A stretch of 64,000 nucleotides of DNA, taken from Daphnia carinata (lineage: Eukaryota; Arthropoda; Branchiopoda; Diplostraca; Daphniidae). Positions 25,853 through 39,808 of the stretch are shown in pieces (within the stretch, counting starts at the first letter, position 1; every line of letters starts with the position of its first letter). The notes beneath the pieces were generated by a model that did no database searches, was not told the origin of the DNA, and saw only the letters and a program-made list of their open reading frames with translations. The position numbers and the translations under genes were made by a program. The stretch spans positions 10,228,971 through 10,292,970 of the forward strand of contig NC_081333.1 in the NCBI RefSeq assembly GCF_022539665.2. The letters are read 5' to 3'.

Positions 25853-28800
25853 CCCCATTGCTGCTGTTCGACGATGCCATCCACCTCAACAGAGTGGAAT
25901 GTCGTGAATGTGGAGACGATGCAGCGGTGGCGGTGCATAGCGCAACATAGCGCCGTCATCACCCGAACATTCGTGTGCGTTCCCTTCCACTATATATCTA
26001 TTTTTCTTTTCTTTGCCTGGCGTTCCATTGCCACCGTCTGTCTCGTATATAGGGGTATAGAAAGGCAAAGACAGTGTATAGAACAGGCGGCGTCCGCGTT
26101 CAGAAAAAAATAAAATATAATCAAATAAAAAACAAGTTTGTCCGCCTTTTCCAGTCGTTTCGTGTACGGCATTTGTTGCGGCGGATGGCCTCTTCAGGTG
26201 AACGAAACTTTAAGAAAAGAGAGGAGAAATGCGTGAAAAAAAAAAAAGAATTTAAAGAAAGAAAAAAAAAAAATACAAGGAGGAAGGCAGAAGAAGAAAG
26301 GAATCCGCAGGGTAATGACAACAAGCGAGAAAGAGAGTCAGTCCTCGTTTTCTTTTCTCGTTTTCATTTCTTTCTTTCTGCTTATTTTTTTTTTTTTTCT
26401 CCTTCTTTTGTTATTATTATTATTTTTCTTTTTGAATATGGCGCGCGGTGAAGCGAGACTTCGTGACTATGGCAGCCGATTGTTTTAATCACATCATCTC
26501 GGTTCGTTCGAGTCCGACGGCAGTAATTCGAACGAAGGAGAAAAAGAAAAAGAAATAATAATAATAATAATAGGTAAAATGCAATTCAATGAAAAGGTGC
26601 ATAGGCTGAAAAGAATGGGAGAGAAAAAGGGGAGTTTGGAATGCCCAGGCAAACAAAAGAGGAGGAATATGTTGTGAGCTATAGGCGAACACCAGCGCAA
26701 CAAACAATTTTCATTCGTGTGCATAGTTAAAGAATAAGAAGAAGAAAAAAATAGACTGTGAAGAGGAGAGGGAGAGAGAGAGGACACCTTTTTTCCCACT
26801 GAGGTCGTATAGGTCACCTGTCACTAATATTCCTATCAAAAAAGAAAAAGAAAAAATGGAAGAACGCAAGACAAATAAAGAAGACAATTCTTCGGAAACT
26901 CGTCGTTTTGGCTAAATTAAAGTTCTGTTTCCGTCCTTTTTTTTTTTTTTTCTTTTCTACGCGATGTTATATTTTTCATTATCTTTTTCTACTTCGCTTT
27001 TCTTTTCTTTATACCGGTGAAATAAAAAAAGCGACCAGCAAAAGTGTGAGAGAAGGAACGCGAGAGAAACAAATCCCGTTGCCTGTTCCGAGGCTAATGG
27101 CCTCGCCTCTTGCACCGTACAACTATTCAGTCACGTTCGTTTCATTTCTTTTGTTTTGTTTTCTCTCTTCCTCTCTTTTTCTTTCCTTTTTTTTTTTTTT
27201 TTTTTAAATAAACGAATGAATCTGCCATTCGATGTATGCAAGTTCTGCGCAACACGAAACGCACAACAAAAAAAAAAAACAAACAGCCAAAATAAGAAGA
27301 GACACGGTGAAGAAGAAGAAGAAGAAAAAAAAAAAAAAGAACTCCGAAATCGCTTATCTGAAGAAGAAGAAGAAGAGGCAGAAGAAGAAGAACATTGAAG
27401 ACAAAACTGCTAATCGAATAGCATCAAAGAGGATTCGACTGCAACGGCACATCCGGGCGCAATGTCTTTTAACGCCTTAAAAAGAGAATCACCTTCACCG
27501 CGGAGACGTGTTAAGGAATGTTAAGTCTAGATTTCTTTTTTGTTGTTGTTGTTGAAGTATAATATACTATCCCCATTTCTACATGGACGCAAAAAAAAAA
27601 ACTCAAAAATAAACTAAGAAAAGGTAAGAAAAAAAAAAAAATAGATAAAATGAAAAGATCCTGGTTTTCTAAAGATTTGTCGGCCAACCCAAACGGAGAT
27701 GTTTCAATGGTCACAGTATAATAATCAAGCGAGAGAAGAATATAATGATCACATGCCCTTGTGTGTCGATAATAAAATCGAACATGTACGAATGAATGAA
27801 AAATGACATGGAAAAAAAGAATAGAAGAGCGATGCATCTCGGCCATTGGGCGCATTTAAAAAAGAACGACGAAAATAAAAGAATTTTGGAAGAAAGCCAA
27901 AGAAATTAGATACAAAAGCTTTATCCTTAAATTTTTCATTTGATTTTTCTCTCTCATCCTAGTAAAAAAAAATAAATAACTACTCCATTGAATATATCCT
28001 GACATTTGAAAGCCGATGTGTGTAACGATGACACAGTCAAAGAGCACGGGACAATGACGCAATCGAAAACTCCTCCTTCTAGTACATCAAACTCCCCCGC
28101 AATCGGCTGCTCTATAATCCTCTTCGGCTCTTGTTTCATGTACTTGTTATCCAAAAGTCGACGATGACGCAGTACCACCATTTCGCACACACTCCGCGAG
28201 CGCGTCGCTTTCTGTTTTTAATTCCTGGCCGGATTAAAAGAAAAGAAAAACTAACCCCTCGATCTACCCCGTTAAGAAAGCGTGTGTGTGTGTGTGCTGT
28301 TTTATAGATTGATGGTATAACAATCGGTTACCGACAAGCACTAGGAGGAGCTTGCGTCATCATCTTTTCTTACACCCACCTATCTTCCTTTTTTTTTTTG
28401 TTGTTGTGTTGGCCCTCTCTTTTTTCTTCTTGTACATGCGTGTATATATATATATATATACACTCCCGCTCTCTTTTCACTCTGATTCGCCAAGTATATG
28501 GCAGCGTTTGGAGGGAAGGAAAAAAAAAATAGATGTAACATGTCCCTTTCTCTCCTTCTCGTCGTCGCTCCATCAACATAGAGAGAGCGAGTCTTTCTGC
28601 GCTCTTTTCTTGATTTAAGCCGGAATATATACAGTATATATATATATATATTGGAGAATATATATGGGAGCGGAAGGCCGGGGCTGATGAACGGATACGT
28701 ACAATGGCGTGTATATGGAAGGACGGCTTAAAAGGCGAAGGAAGAAAAAAAAAAAAAAAAAGAAGAGAAGAAAATAACAAGAAAGGATAATAGAGAGAGA

Positions 28801-30012
28801 GAAGGAACGAGGACAACAACACCCGAAGAATTGTATTATATACAATAGGCACACATGCACATCTAACAGACACACACCCATATAAATATCATAATAATCA
28901 TACGAGAATAAAAAAAAAAAAAAAAGAAGACGCGTAAATGTTTATATAGGAGAACCTGACTGCATTTCTTCGGCCTTCCATCCGCCATCTTTTTATCCGC
29001 CTTCTTTTTTTCTTTCTCGTTTCTCATGTGTTGGTCAATACATTATGTAGCCCCAACCATTCGAGCAGTTACTTCTTTCTTTTCTTCTTGTCGCTCACCG
29101 GTCCTAATTTATTTTTTATTTCTTCCCCCTTTTTTTTTTTTTTTTTTTTTTGTCCTTTCCACTTTTCTCTTTTCTTCGGCTGTTTTCCGCTTCTCTATTC
29201 TTTTCGAAACACGACCAAAAAAAAAAATATATAGGAGAATGACGCAGAGTTAACGTGAAATTTCCAACGTGTGGGAGGAAAGTAAAGTTTAAAAAAATAA
29301 ATAAATAAATAAATAAAAGCTAAGGTTATAACCAGCGACGAACGTGTCCCGTCCACCCTGGTCGTTGATTGTTTCCTTTTTGCCTTGGATCTCGTTTTTT
29401 GTGTGTTGTTTAAATTCTCGTCTCTCTCTCTTTTTGTGTGTGGCCTAATAATGGATTGAAGCGGGCAAACGAAAACAGAAAATGAAGCGTGTCATCGCCA
29501 ACAGTCACGGACTCGACCTGATGCATATGACATTATAACTGTCTGTACGTTCGTCCGTCATTCACGGTGGTCAAACTAGAAGGAGGCCATTTGTCGAATA
29601 CGACCCTTCTTTTTTATATGTATATTTTATTCTTACAAATTTCTAAACAGAAATGGAAGATAAATATAAAATCAACGGAGCGAATGACCGACTACCATGC
29701 AAATAACCTCAAAGGCTTGTTTTCGGGCTGCGGGAGAAGACAGTAGGAGGGCTGGCATCTAATAGTCCGACCACCCTCAACCGCCCACTTAGAAAAAAAG
29801 ATCAAGAACGAAAAAAAAAAAAGAAGAAAAAAATCTGAGACAGAAACATAGTGAAAAATGTTTGGCGAAAATATCTCCGCGTGTTGTCCCGCCGTGGGCT
29901 GGGTGGTGGGGGCGGGAAGGTCCTATTTACGTAACAAGTGTAGCGCTTAATAGGCTGCGGATGGACTGCTAAAGCCGTAAGGTAAACTCTTGTGGCTCTT
30001 TAGCCACCATCA

Positions 30013-30457
30013 TCCTCTCTTTTTTTTTTTTATTTTTCGCTGTTGTCCGGGAAACGACCGCAATGCCGTCGCCAATCCGTCGGCGGGTGGGGGCCTTTCG
30101 GGTGCTGCTGGTGATGGAAATAAATCAACGAAAGACCGCCAAGAAACAAACGAAAGACACCGCGCTGCAGATTTGTGTAAAGGTTTTGTGTTTTTTTTCT
30201 TCTTTTGTTTGCAATGGAATCGAGGGAAAACATTTCAAAGCGATCGAGCAGCACTTGCCGCTCTCATCCGCACCTCATCGTCAATGGGCGATGACGGACA
30301 AGGAGCTGACGGGCCACAGCTCAAAGACACCGCAGCGTTCACCGGCTCTTGCCATGAAACAAATCCTGCCACATTGGTCGGCTTCTTGCGCCAAATCGAC
30401 CCAGATAAAAATATAAAGAATTCAGCAGGACCCGACATCCAAAAAAGCATTCAATAA
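30013..30457 (+). other. Unrecognised candidate terminal exon
   Basis: This is one of the few segments of the first 40 kb that is not simple repeat. A plus-strand frame reads Gly/Ala/Asp-rich, protein-like sequence (for example GNDRNAVANPSAGGG and later LVGFLRQIDPDKN) and ends at a TAA that overlaps an AATAAA polyadenylation hexamer at about 30,454. A T-rich stretch in the middle (about 30,182-30,210) could be an intron, because AAG/GT precedes it and an AG follows it. A second plus-strand frame is also open through much of it, so coding status is uncertain. No domain is recognised and no upstream exon was found. Confidence 0.2.
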
Positions 30458-33400
30458 AAATGGAAGCAAAAAAAAAAAAAAAATAAATAGGAGTGTGGAG
30501 TATATATACACAGAGTTCTTAGGGGAGTGCGTTTTTCAAGGATCGTTAGTACGGAATTAGTCGAGGTGGAAATAGCCTCATCAATACACCTCCCCTCTCG
30601 GTTTCGCTCCTTTCGATTCTCGAAGCTGTGTAGACCTCCTGCGCGCGACGAGCTGCTGTTAGGCCCCACTTTCGTCGAACGAAGGGCATCGTGACGCTGT
30701 CAGTCTGTTCTCTCGCACACTCTTCTCTTTCGCAGAGAGAGAGAGAGAGAGAAAAGACCAAGAAGAGGCGCGTGTGTGCATCTTTCCATTAGACACCATC
30801 GAAGGGGGGGTGGGGGGTTGCCACTGTTTGACAGAAATAGCTCTTCGTCTCTCTCTTTTTTCCTACCATCTTTCTTCGCGAGATGCGGGAAAATTCCAGG
30901 GCCTACGCACGACAGCGAAGTTTGGGAGGGAGGGGGGGGGGGGGGATGAAAAAAAAAGAAGAGAAACAGCAGTCCGTCTTGTTTAGTGGTAGCAAATATG
31001 TAGAAATATGGAAGTAATGGAGAAGGCAGGGCAGAAAAAAAAGGAGGGGGTCCCGTCTTTTTTATCTTTTTGTTCCGCCAGGCTGCATGTTGAATGCATC
31101 TGCATCCGCCCTTCTACCGCACGCAGGAATGGCGATACTCGGCGTCTGGCCAGTGACTCGATGACATTTCACTTTTCTCCCTTTTTTTTTTTTCTATGTT
31201 AATTCCATCATCTTTATTTTTATTGTTTTTTCATTTCTTCTTCTTCGTTCCGTGTGTAGTCTGTTGCTTTTTTTTATCGCATTATTTAGTTGGCCTTCTT
31301 TCATTTTTTCTTTCCTAACTAAAGCAATTCTCATCTCCCATTCCGTCATCGGTTTTCACGAGGGGTTTCCCTTTTTCCCGTTGCGCAACCGTTTCCTCCT
31401 TGACATTTTTTCAAAAAGAAACAATGCCGTTGCATCCGCAATTGAAATCAGCTCCGATTCAAAATTTTCCCGCTTTCCAACGTACATGCGCAACCATAAC
31501 GAAGTATGCAAAACAGCTCGTATTTACATACGTAACTCCGGAACTACCATAGTCTTTTAGCTCGGGCGCAGCAACGCTTTAATTTCCCCTCTGTTTTTTT
31601 TTTTTTTAATATTTTTACTCCATAGATTTAAATGGAATGCGGCAAATGTCCGTGGCTCTCCGTCATTTTTCTTTCTGCAGCTGATCGGAGACAATGTAAT
31701 AATAATATTTTTTAAAAACAGGAGAAAGAAACGCTGGTGTGTATGATCTCTCTATCGGGAATAGTACGCATTCTACGGTGTTGCTTCTGGAAATATTATT
31801 ATCACGCGAACGGAGAGACGATATGATAGTGTGTGTGCGCGGGACACAGCGAGCCCTGTACGGCTTGCTATATATAGCTTTCGGTATTGATTCGATAAGA
31901 ATCATCATCTCATTTGAATATGCACGATATCATATTTTGTCGATAGGTTTTCTGGCGGCGGAGAATATTTTGTTTTCGGGCGGCGCGCGCGTGTTTCAAA
32001 ATAGAAATTTTTGCGGAGAAAAGAATAAAATAAAATAAAATAAACCGGAGAGAAAATAAAAAAAAAAAAGAAAGAAAAAGAAATAAAAGTTTTCCCGTTT
32101 GGGGAGAGTATATATACATGTTATATTTTTAGGGGTCGGGGAAAATAACAACAACAACGACAACACACACGGGACACTGAAAAAAAAAAATAAATTCTCC
32201 TTTCCAATGCGGCAAAAATAAAATTTCAAAAAAAAAAGGAGGAACATATCCCCACTCTTTCAAAAAAAAAAAATAAATTAAAATAAATAAAACGTAAAGA
32301 AAAAAAAAAAGGGGGAATAGGGATGGAGTGACCGGAAAAATACAGACACACGCGCAACGGCAGATTGGAGGGCTCTTTCCTGTTGGTCCACCCCCTCTAT
32401 GTGGGCGAAAGAAGAGGGAGTCTGCAAATGTGCGGAGCAGGGTGTTGTTTGGGTTCGCTTTTAGTAGGTCTTTTATTTTTTTCGTTGTTTTATTTCTATT
32501 TTTTTTTTGTTTTTACTTAGTTAAGGAACGAAGGGGGGGGGGGGGGGAGGGAGCGTGGGGGCAAAGTCACAATTATAGAACGCGCGCGCCAGTTTTGCCT
32601 TCCTCCCCAAAAAGACATGTGTGTTTGTGTGGGTGGAGTGCGCCAGCAGGAGCGAGAGAAGGATCCGGGCGACGCGAGTGCGTCGCCAACGTCGGTTCTC
32701 TTTCGTCTCTTTTTATGTTCGTACATACTGGTACGGAGCGAGCCACTCACATACGCGATACTCTTTTGCCATGCAGCACCTTCGATGCTCGCTGCCTTGA
32801 CTCCCGACATGTGCGCACAAACCGTCCCTTCAAGCTTTTCTTTTTTTTTTTTTTTCTTTTTACCCTTATAGCTCTCTTTGGCCATCCTTTTTGTGTGTGT
32901 CCTTCTTTTCGCTCTTTCGTGTTACGAAAGGTGGGGAGAGAAGGAGGGACGTTGGTGGAACAGAGAAACGGATATAGGGGACTATTCACCACGCGCAGCA
33001 TACAGATGAGTCTGGGGTACATAAAGTAGCGATCGATTGACATCCGCCTCCTGGAAGCGGAAATGGCAAATATCAAAAGGTTGCTCCTCTTCATCTTTGT
33101 ATTGCAATTTCTTTTTTCTCATCTTTTTTCATCATATCTTAGGAACTTTAGAAAAAAAGAAGGAAAATCTACTTTGATGGTCTTTTACTATATTTGTTTT
33201 GTTTTGCTTTTTTATGGAGGAGAGGCACATTGAGAGGGACGGGCGAATTTTGGTGGGCCATAAGGAGGGTGGTGGCGATGGAACGTGCGCGGGCGCAAAC
33301 ACCAACACCAACAAACGAAAATAGATTCAAATAGAGTTGCTTTTCCCGTTTGTGTTAGATGCGTGTGCGGTGACTACATGTTATGCCGCGTGTGCCCTTA

Positions 33401-34459
33401 TCGTCCGGCCTCTACGTTCTACGTTTGTGTGGAGGGGGCCAATGTCGACTGTCGAGAAAGAAGGAGGAGGGAGAGGTTAGGGTGTCGGTCGGCGTGATGG
33501 ATGACTTTGCTTGGACGTCGAGGAATCCGACTAGAAAAAGAGTCGATGGCACACCCTTCTCCCTCTCTTATACATGCCCCAATCCTCTCCTGCTCGATGT
33601 GTGTCTAGTTCACACGCAGCCAGACCCCTAAAACAGTCATACATATATAGATATACATAGCAGACACAAGCTAACGCAAGATAACCTTTAAGCACTTCTA
33701 CTACTTGAAAGAAGAAAGACAGACAAGCAAAACAAAAAGTACGTTCAACATCTGAGGTATTTTTTTTTAGGCCTACTATATGTAGGGACACCAATTCCTT
33801 TCCTTTTTTTTTTGGGTGGGGGGGGGGGGGTCATACGGAGACACATATATGCATTTATGTATGGGACTTATAGAGTATACATCTCTTTTTTTACCCGCGG
33901 CCGTGAGGAGATTGCGAGTTATATACGACCAAGAGACACACACCCACACAAACAAAAAGGGCCAAATAGACACGATGGACATGATAGAAAACCTCTGCAA
34001 AACAGTATAGAAGATAGAACGAAACGATAGAAGCACCTAATAATAAAGAAAAATATGAAAGAAAAAATATATATCTATATTTAAAAAAAAAACACACACA
34101 AAAAAAAAGACTTCTATTTGATACAGAATAGAGGACCTGGGAGCGAAAGAAAATTCGATTTTTCTCCCTCGGCGACTTGGACGTCGACTAGCGTCGTCTC
34201 TCAGCTGGTCGTCGCATCACCACTATCGTCTACTGCTGCTTCTTCTCCTATCTTCTTTTATATAGCATTTTACTTGTATATATAAAGTCGGGATAATATA
34301 AGCGTGCGGATGGCGCAAAATAAAAAAAAAAAAAAGGAAAAAAAGGCCCGCGGTCGCTACAGCTCCTTGCTCAGAAGGAAAAAAAAAAAAAAAGAGAGAG
34401 AAAAATAAGAAAGAATTTATAGTTTCAGAGGCAGATAGACAGAGTGTACAGTGTACAGG

Positions 34460-34461
<2 letters not shown>

Positions 34462-34491
<30 letters not shown>
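34462..34491. repeat. (GA)n microsatellite
   Basis: Perfect GA run of 15 units. Confidence 0.95.
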
Positions 34492-34492
<1 letters not shown>

Positions 34493-34886
34493 GTATATCT
34501 ATAAGAAGAAAAGATTGTGCAGCAGCCTTCTCTCAGGAGAGGGCCGCAAGAAAAGCCAACAAAAATAAACTAAAATAAAATATAAAGAGAAGGGATATAT
34601 ATTCACTATATATTTACTGGACACATATATAGAAGAACGCGGGATATGGGCGAGTAAAGGGCAGAAAAGCTACGATCAATAGAGAAGATGGTCCGCTTCG
34701 TCGTCTTCTTCTTCTTCCCCAATCTTTTTCCTTTCTTGTAGTACATCGATTATATATATATACGTATTTTTTTTTTTATCATCGTCTCTTCTTATATTCT
34801 CCATTTTTCTCTCGTTCCCTTCGTATTCTTCGCCAATTCCTTTTTCCTCTCGCTTGCGCGTTCTCTTGATTTACTCCACCCGATCC

Positions 34887-34887
<1 letters not shown>

Positions 34888-34920
<33 letters not shown>
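34888..34920. repeat. (AG)n microsatellite
   Basis: Perfect AG run of about 16 units, about 400 bases from the previous GA block. Confidence 0.95.
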
Positions 34921-34921
<1 letters not shown>

Positions 34922-37002
34922 GGCGACGATGGCGATGGGTGGAGTGGAAAGCTTATTCAAATCGTAAGCAGTCAAAGGGCATCCGACTCGATGGGAATAA
35001 GAAAAAAAAAATTCATATAGAAGAAAAGCTGCGACGAGGAAAAAAAAAAGATGAACGCAGCATCAGCTTTGGGCAAGTTTTTGAGATTTTTGTTCCTTTT
35101 TTTTTTTTAATATTTTTTTTTCTTTGTGTATTATAACAAATGTATAAGAAATAAAAAGAAGAAAAGCGAATGGGAGGGAGAAGCAAAAAAAGATCGATAT
35201 AGAAGGAGCAAAAAAAAAAAAAAAAAAAGAGGAGGGAATAACAATAAAAAGAGGAACGTCTTTTGGAGAAAAGAAATAAGCAAACAAGAAATGGAAGAAA
35301 TGAATCCTGATGGCCCCTTCCTTCTCATTCTTGCCCTAGAAAAGAAAGTAACCTCTAAATACGTATCGACTTACTTCCGGATAACCGGAAGTCAGCCCTT
35401 AGTAGCGAACATGACGTTTCCAATATTACATTTGCCTCTACCCTTTTCCCTCTTCGCTTTGCTCTTCATTTCATCCATTCCATAGGTCACTGCGATGTGG
35501 CCCCAAAGTTCGCCGTAAAAAAACAAAAACATATGCAAATCTTCTCGTCCAAGTAAGGTGTACAGGTGATCTTTGCGACGTCCAGTTCCAGGTATCATGT
35601 ATCGTTAAAGGGACGAACTTCGGGTACCTACCGTGGGTGTTCCATGATACGACTGGCCTCAAAACGAAATCGTTGGTTTTGAGAAATGTCAACGCGGAAT
35701 GTCGTCTAAGTTTTCGCAGACGTGCTTTGAAATCCTCGTCAAGGACGAGGGCTGTGAAAAGTGGTATATGATCTGAAGCTTAGCGAATGTTAAGAAAGAA
35801 GGTTTTGAAAAATGTAAGTGAAAGACAAGAAACATTAGCTTTTGATCCTGCTCACAACAAAGGAAGAAAAAGATGTGGTGCTGTTGGTAAAATGGCCGAG
35901 CTGTCCCCCCCCCCCCTATTATCAGCCTATCAACCGGCCACTAAATATGCATGAAGAATGCGTCTGTCGAAGAAACGGATACTTGGCCTCGCATACGTAT
36001 TCGAGCCGCAACAACAACTCAAATAAAAAGGAATGTAGAGGCGACAGTAAACTGTATACAAATTCTCTAACCCACAGCACAGGTGTGCCGCTTGCGTTGC
36101 TTCAGGCTAGATTTTCTGTTGGTTTCTCTCATCTTCTCATTCGGACGGGATGCCCACCAGATTATCCTCAAACATCATCAAGCAAGAGTAGACAGCTCGG
36201 AGGCGATTCACCCATCTCAAAGAAGCCCGTCCATTCATCCGTCTCTTTTCGTTTTGCCAATGACGGGATGTATAAACGTAACCGTAAGCCGCTGCTGCGG
36301 TTGTTGGGGTTTTGTTCTTTCGCTTACGGATGGCGAAAAAAAAAAAAGAGGAGGAAGTAGACCCGAGGACGTCGCACCCTCATCGTCACAACAATACTCC
36401 CTGCTCTTCTACCGTACATCCACGCACCTCATCTTTTCTTTGCCTGCCGTGTCTAAACGGAGAGAGCCTCTTCTTTCTCGTTCTTTCTTTCGTTTTCGGT
36501 ACGTGTCCATTTTTTTTTTTTTGTTATCATTGCTTTCCGTCTTCTTCCTATTCTTTGTTTTCGCCTTGTAGAGTGGACGCGAGGAACGAGAACGAGCAGC
36601 GATTGGAAGAGAAAAGATGGCGATTTGGTTCCGCTCTCTTATTTCTCTGCCACAGCACAACAACCTTTCAAAAAATAAAAAATAATAAAAAAATAAAATA
36701 AAATACTTGCCACTTCACAGATCGATTCACCGTGTGCAAAGCTGATGGTAGCGCTGTGTGGCTGCGTATCTACCTGGCCCTGTGAGCGCAGCTTTTTTTT
36801 TTCTCTCTTCCCATTCAATGCTAGAAGGGAGGCGCACATCTCTTTTATCTATTTTTCTTCTTTTGTTGTCGTGCTATTTGTTATTATCATCATTTTTTAT
36901 TCTACGCAAAAACCCGACCTGTTACTCGTCGTCTTGATACCCAGTTCTTGCCCCTCTCTCTTTTTTCATGATATCATTTCAGAAAAATATGTATTTTTAT
37001 AG

Positions 37003-37038
<36 letters not shown>

Positions 37039-37105
37039 GAAGAAGAAGAACTTGAGTCAACGACCGATCTAGCGGCAGCAAACGCGCTCGCGATTTCCAA
37101 ATCGT

Positions 37106-37108
<3 letters not shown>

Positions 37109-37136
<28 letters not shown>
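37109..37136. repeat. (CT)n microsatellite
   Basis: A perfect CT run. A GA run of similar length lies about 75 bases before it (37,007-37,036), so the pair forms an inverted repeat able to fold on itself. Confidence 0.93.
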
Positions 37137-37142
<6 letters not shown>

Positions 37143-37350
37143 CTATTTCATTCTTTTCTCTTTTTCTTTCTTTCTCTCTCTTTTGTCCCTACTGGAAATG
37201 TTTACATTAGAGCAGCGGCCAACGCGAAAGAAAAGGAACAAGAGCGTCACGTCACCGCCGTCGTCGTCTTGCAAGTCGTGGAGAAAGTTCTTTTATCATA
37301 CCTTTAAATTTTTCTTTATTGCGCGAATTCCCAGGTGCGGTTCCCCTCGT

Positions 37351-37387
<37 letters not shown>

Positions 37388-39760
37388 GACTTGTCCTGAA
37401 TTGATTTTGTTTTTTGTTTTTTTTTCCGGATCATTTTGTTATTTTTCGCTTGTGTTGTTGTTCTTTGGTGTTCTCTTATCTCCTTCGTAACAATTCGTCT
37501 GTGCTGATAATACACGACAGCAGCAAGAATCGGCATTGGTTCGGTCGCATTCTTTCATTGCTATATACTCTATCTAGTTCACTTGATTACTGAACATTTT
37601 CTCTCTGTCTTTCTCCGGCGCGGGCAACGGACGCCCGCGCGCTCACCACGTCCCCATTTTTAGCTTTTCCATTGCGCCTCCTTTTGTTTTTGTTTTGATT
37701 CTTATTCTTCATCCTTCTCTTTATATTCGTCCTTTTCAAAGCAGTGACATCATTCAGCACCATGAGCAAAAATAAAAATACATATAAAAAAAAAACATGC
37801 CAACGTCAAAGCGTAAATCGAAAATAGAAATGAGAATAAAAACGAATGAAGAAAAACAAAATGATCTTTCTTTGTAGGTATTTATTTATTTTGAGTACGG
37901 GCGGGTTTTTAGCAAACTGGCGTCTTGCAGTCCGTCTATAATCAACGTAAGAAGGCGACGATGACGTTGAATAAGGTCAGAAACGAAACGAACGACATAA
38001 TAAACAAATAGAAACAAAAAAGGATCGAGCAAATGGCTACCGCTGCTGTTCCTTGTTTTTCCCTTCTTATATCCTTTCTGAAAAAAAAAAAAATCCTACT
38101 TTGTTTCGTTGGCTTTTTTTTTTTTCAACCTACACGAGTGAACTGTCTTTTGCCTTCTTAGATTTCACTGAGAAAACGGAGGGAAAAAAAAGGACTTCGT
38201 GTGCGTGCGTAAAAGCACGAGAAATTTGGAAGAAAATAACGCACACAGAACACGAAACTAATTAGTCTTTTATTACGAAACTTACATTGTGTGTATTTTT
38301 TTTTTCTTTCTTTCACCGCCCATCAAGTCAAGTAGTCGGCCGGTCAGTTGGTTGTCTGATAGAGTTATCTTCATGGAACATCGTTATGGCGACGGCATTT
38401 CCGACATGGAAGACAGGAAAGAAAAATGGCCGTGCCGGAAGAGATATCGATAGATAAAAACTTAGCGGGCCAATAAAGACGTAAAAGGAAAATAAAATAA
38501 GAGAAAAAAAAAGAGGATGACAAAGTTGTTCTTTTTTTTTCCCGTTCTTTTCTTTTCTTTTTTAAGGACAAAGACAGACGACGTACAGGTAGAAAATAAA
38601 AAATGAAATTAGACATAAAGGGGAACAGCGATATACTTGTAAAAGCGGAGGGACGGAAACGACCCAATTGTCCTATAACCGCGACGTTGCATGTTCCGTC
38701 ACAGTATCACCTAGCTACGCTGAGGAAGCGCCTCATAATCAAAAAGAAGAAAAAAAAACACATAACATAATGTTGGATAGGGGAAAGACAACATGATCTC
38801 GTCGTAAAATAGCGAAAGAGAGAAAATGAGAATGGAAATTTTGGGCGAGGGGGACGGCCCGAGTTGCTGGATAACTTTATTTCGCGAAATAAGCCACACG
38901 TTATAGTGAGCCATCACGTGAGGTGTGCGTTATTTCCAACTGTTTCAATCATAACCGATTTATAATACGAAAGGAGAACATCAATTTTGGCAATGTCACC
39001 AATGCCATCACCTGTTCGAGTTTTTGGCTCATAAATTTGTGTTGTACGAAGACCTTTGTGGTGGGAAAAAGCGGGCAGAAGAATCAAGTGTTGCAGGTTG
39101 GCGGGACAATATGTAGAGAGGAAAGGAGTCCCGCTGATTGGTCGGACACACGTGCGCGCACACGAGGACAAACACACTCACACACACACACACACATACA
39201 CACGGGTAGGAACTCTATAGCAACGGGGCGAGAGCGACAGCCGTGCTGGATCAACGGATCGGAATTTGCCGCCCGAACATTGAACTGGCCGTTCACTCGC
39301 ACAGGTGAGCAGCCAAGTGCGAAACGGGCTACCTAACCTAAACATTGGACACCTTTTTTTTTCATTCTTTAATGTGGCCCTTTTTCTTTTTCTCCGTTTT
39401 CTTCTTTTTCGCGGATTCGACCGACCAAAAACCTCAAGTCCCTTCGATGTTTTGCCGCTCGAGTAATGAATCGACTCGAGTATTGGCCGTCATCTTTCAG
39501 CTTTCCTTTGTGTATTTTTCTGATATTGTTGTTGTTGTTCCTTCGTCGCTTCACCTTCGCATTCGGCCGCGTTGTGCGGGTCCGAACCGGAACAAATGAG
39601 AGCGGCATAAGAGTATTTTTTTTTTCCTTTTTAACTTCCCTGTTATTCACTATTTGTCCATTTTCCATCAAATCACTCTCCACTGAGCTCTAACTCAAGA
39701 CGAGAAATCCTTTTTGACGAAAAGGTCATACACTACAAGAAAGATTGCGGCAGAGAAAGA

Positions 39761-39764
<4 letters not shown>

Positions 39765-39806
<42 letters not shown>
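39765..39806. repeat. (GA)n microsatellite
   Basis: Perfect GA run of 21 units. Confidence 0.95.

Positions 39807-39808
<2 letters not shown>

Larger units (their letters stand above)
20001..30000. other. Low-complexity non-genic DNA, part 3
   Basis: Homopolymers (for example A run 21,381-21,412 and T run 22,749-22,775), (CT)n blocks (22,532-22,574, 23,379-23,438, 25,809-25,828), trinucleotide TTC/GAA stretches near 23,718 and 27,310, and (TA)n near 28,444 and 28,633. No gene is supported. The long frame at 22,084-22,740 on the plus strand is a Ser/Leu/Pro-rich reading of CT repeats. Confidence 0.7.

Noticed and set aside
32328-33029. A 233-codon plus-strand frame
   Set aside because: It spans poly-T and poly-G runs and has no recognisable domain. 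The minus strand is also open over much of it.
35842-36571. Overlapping plus-strand frames of 129-172 codons
   Set aside because: Three frames overlap with unrelated sequences and none has a domain or clear exon borders.
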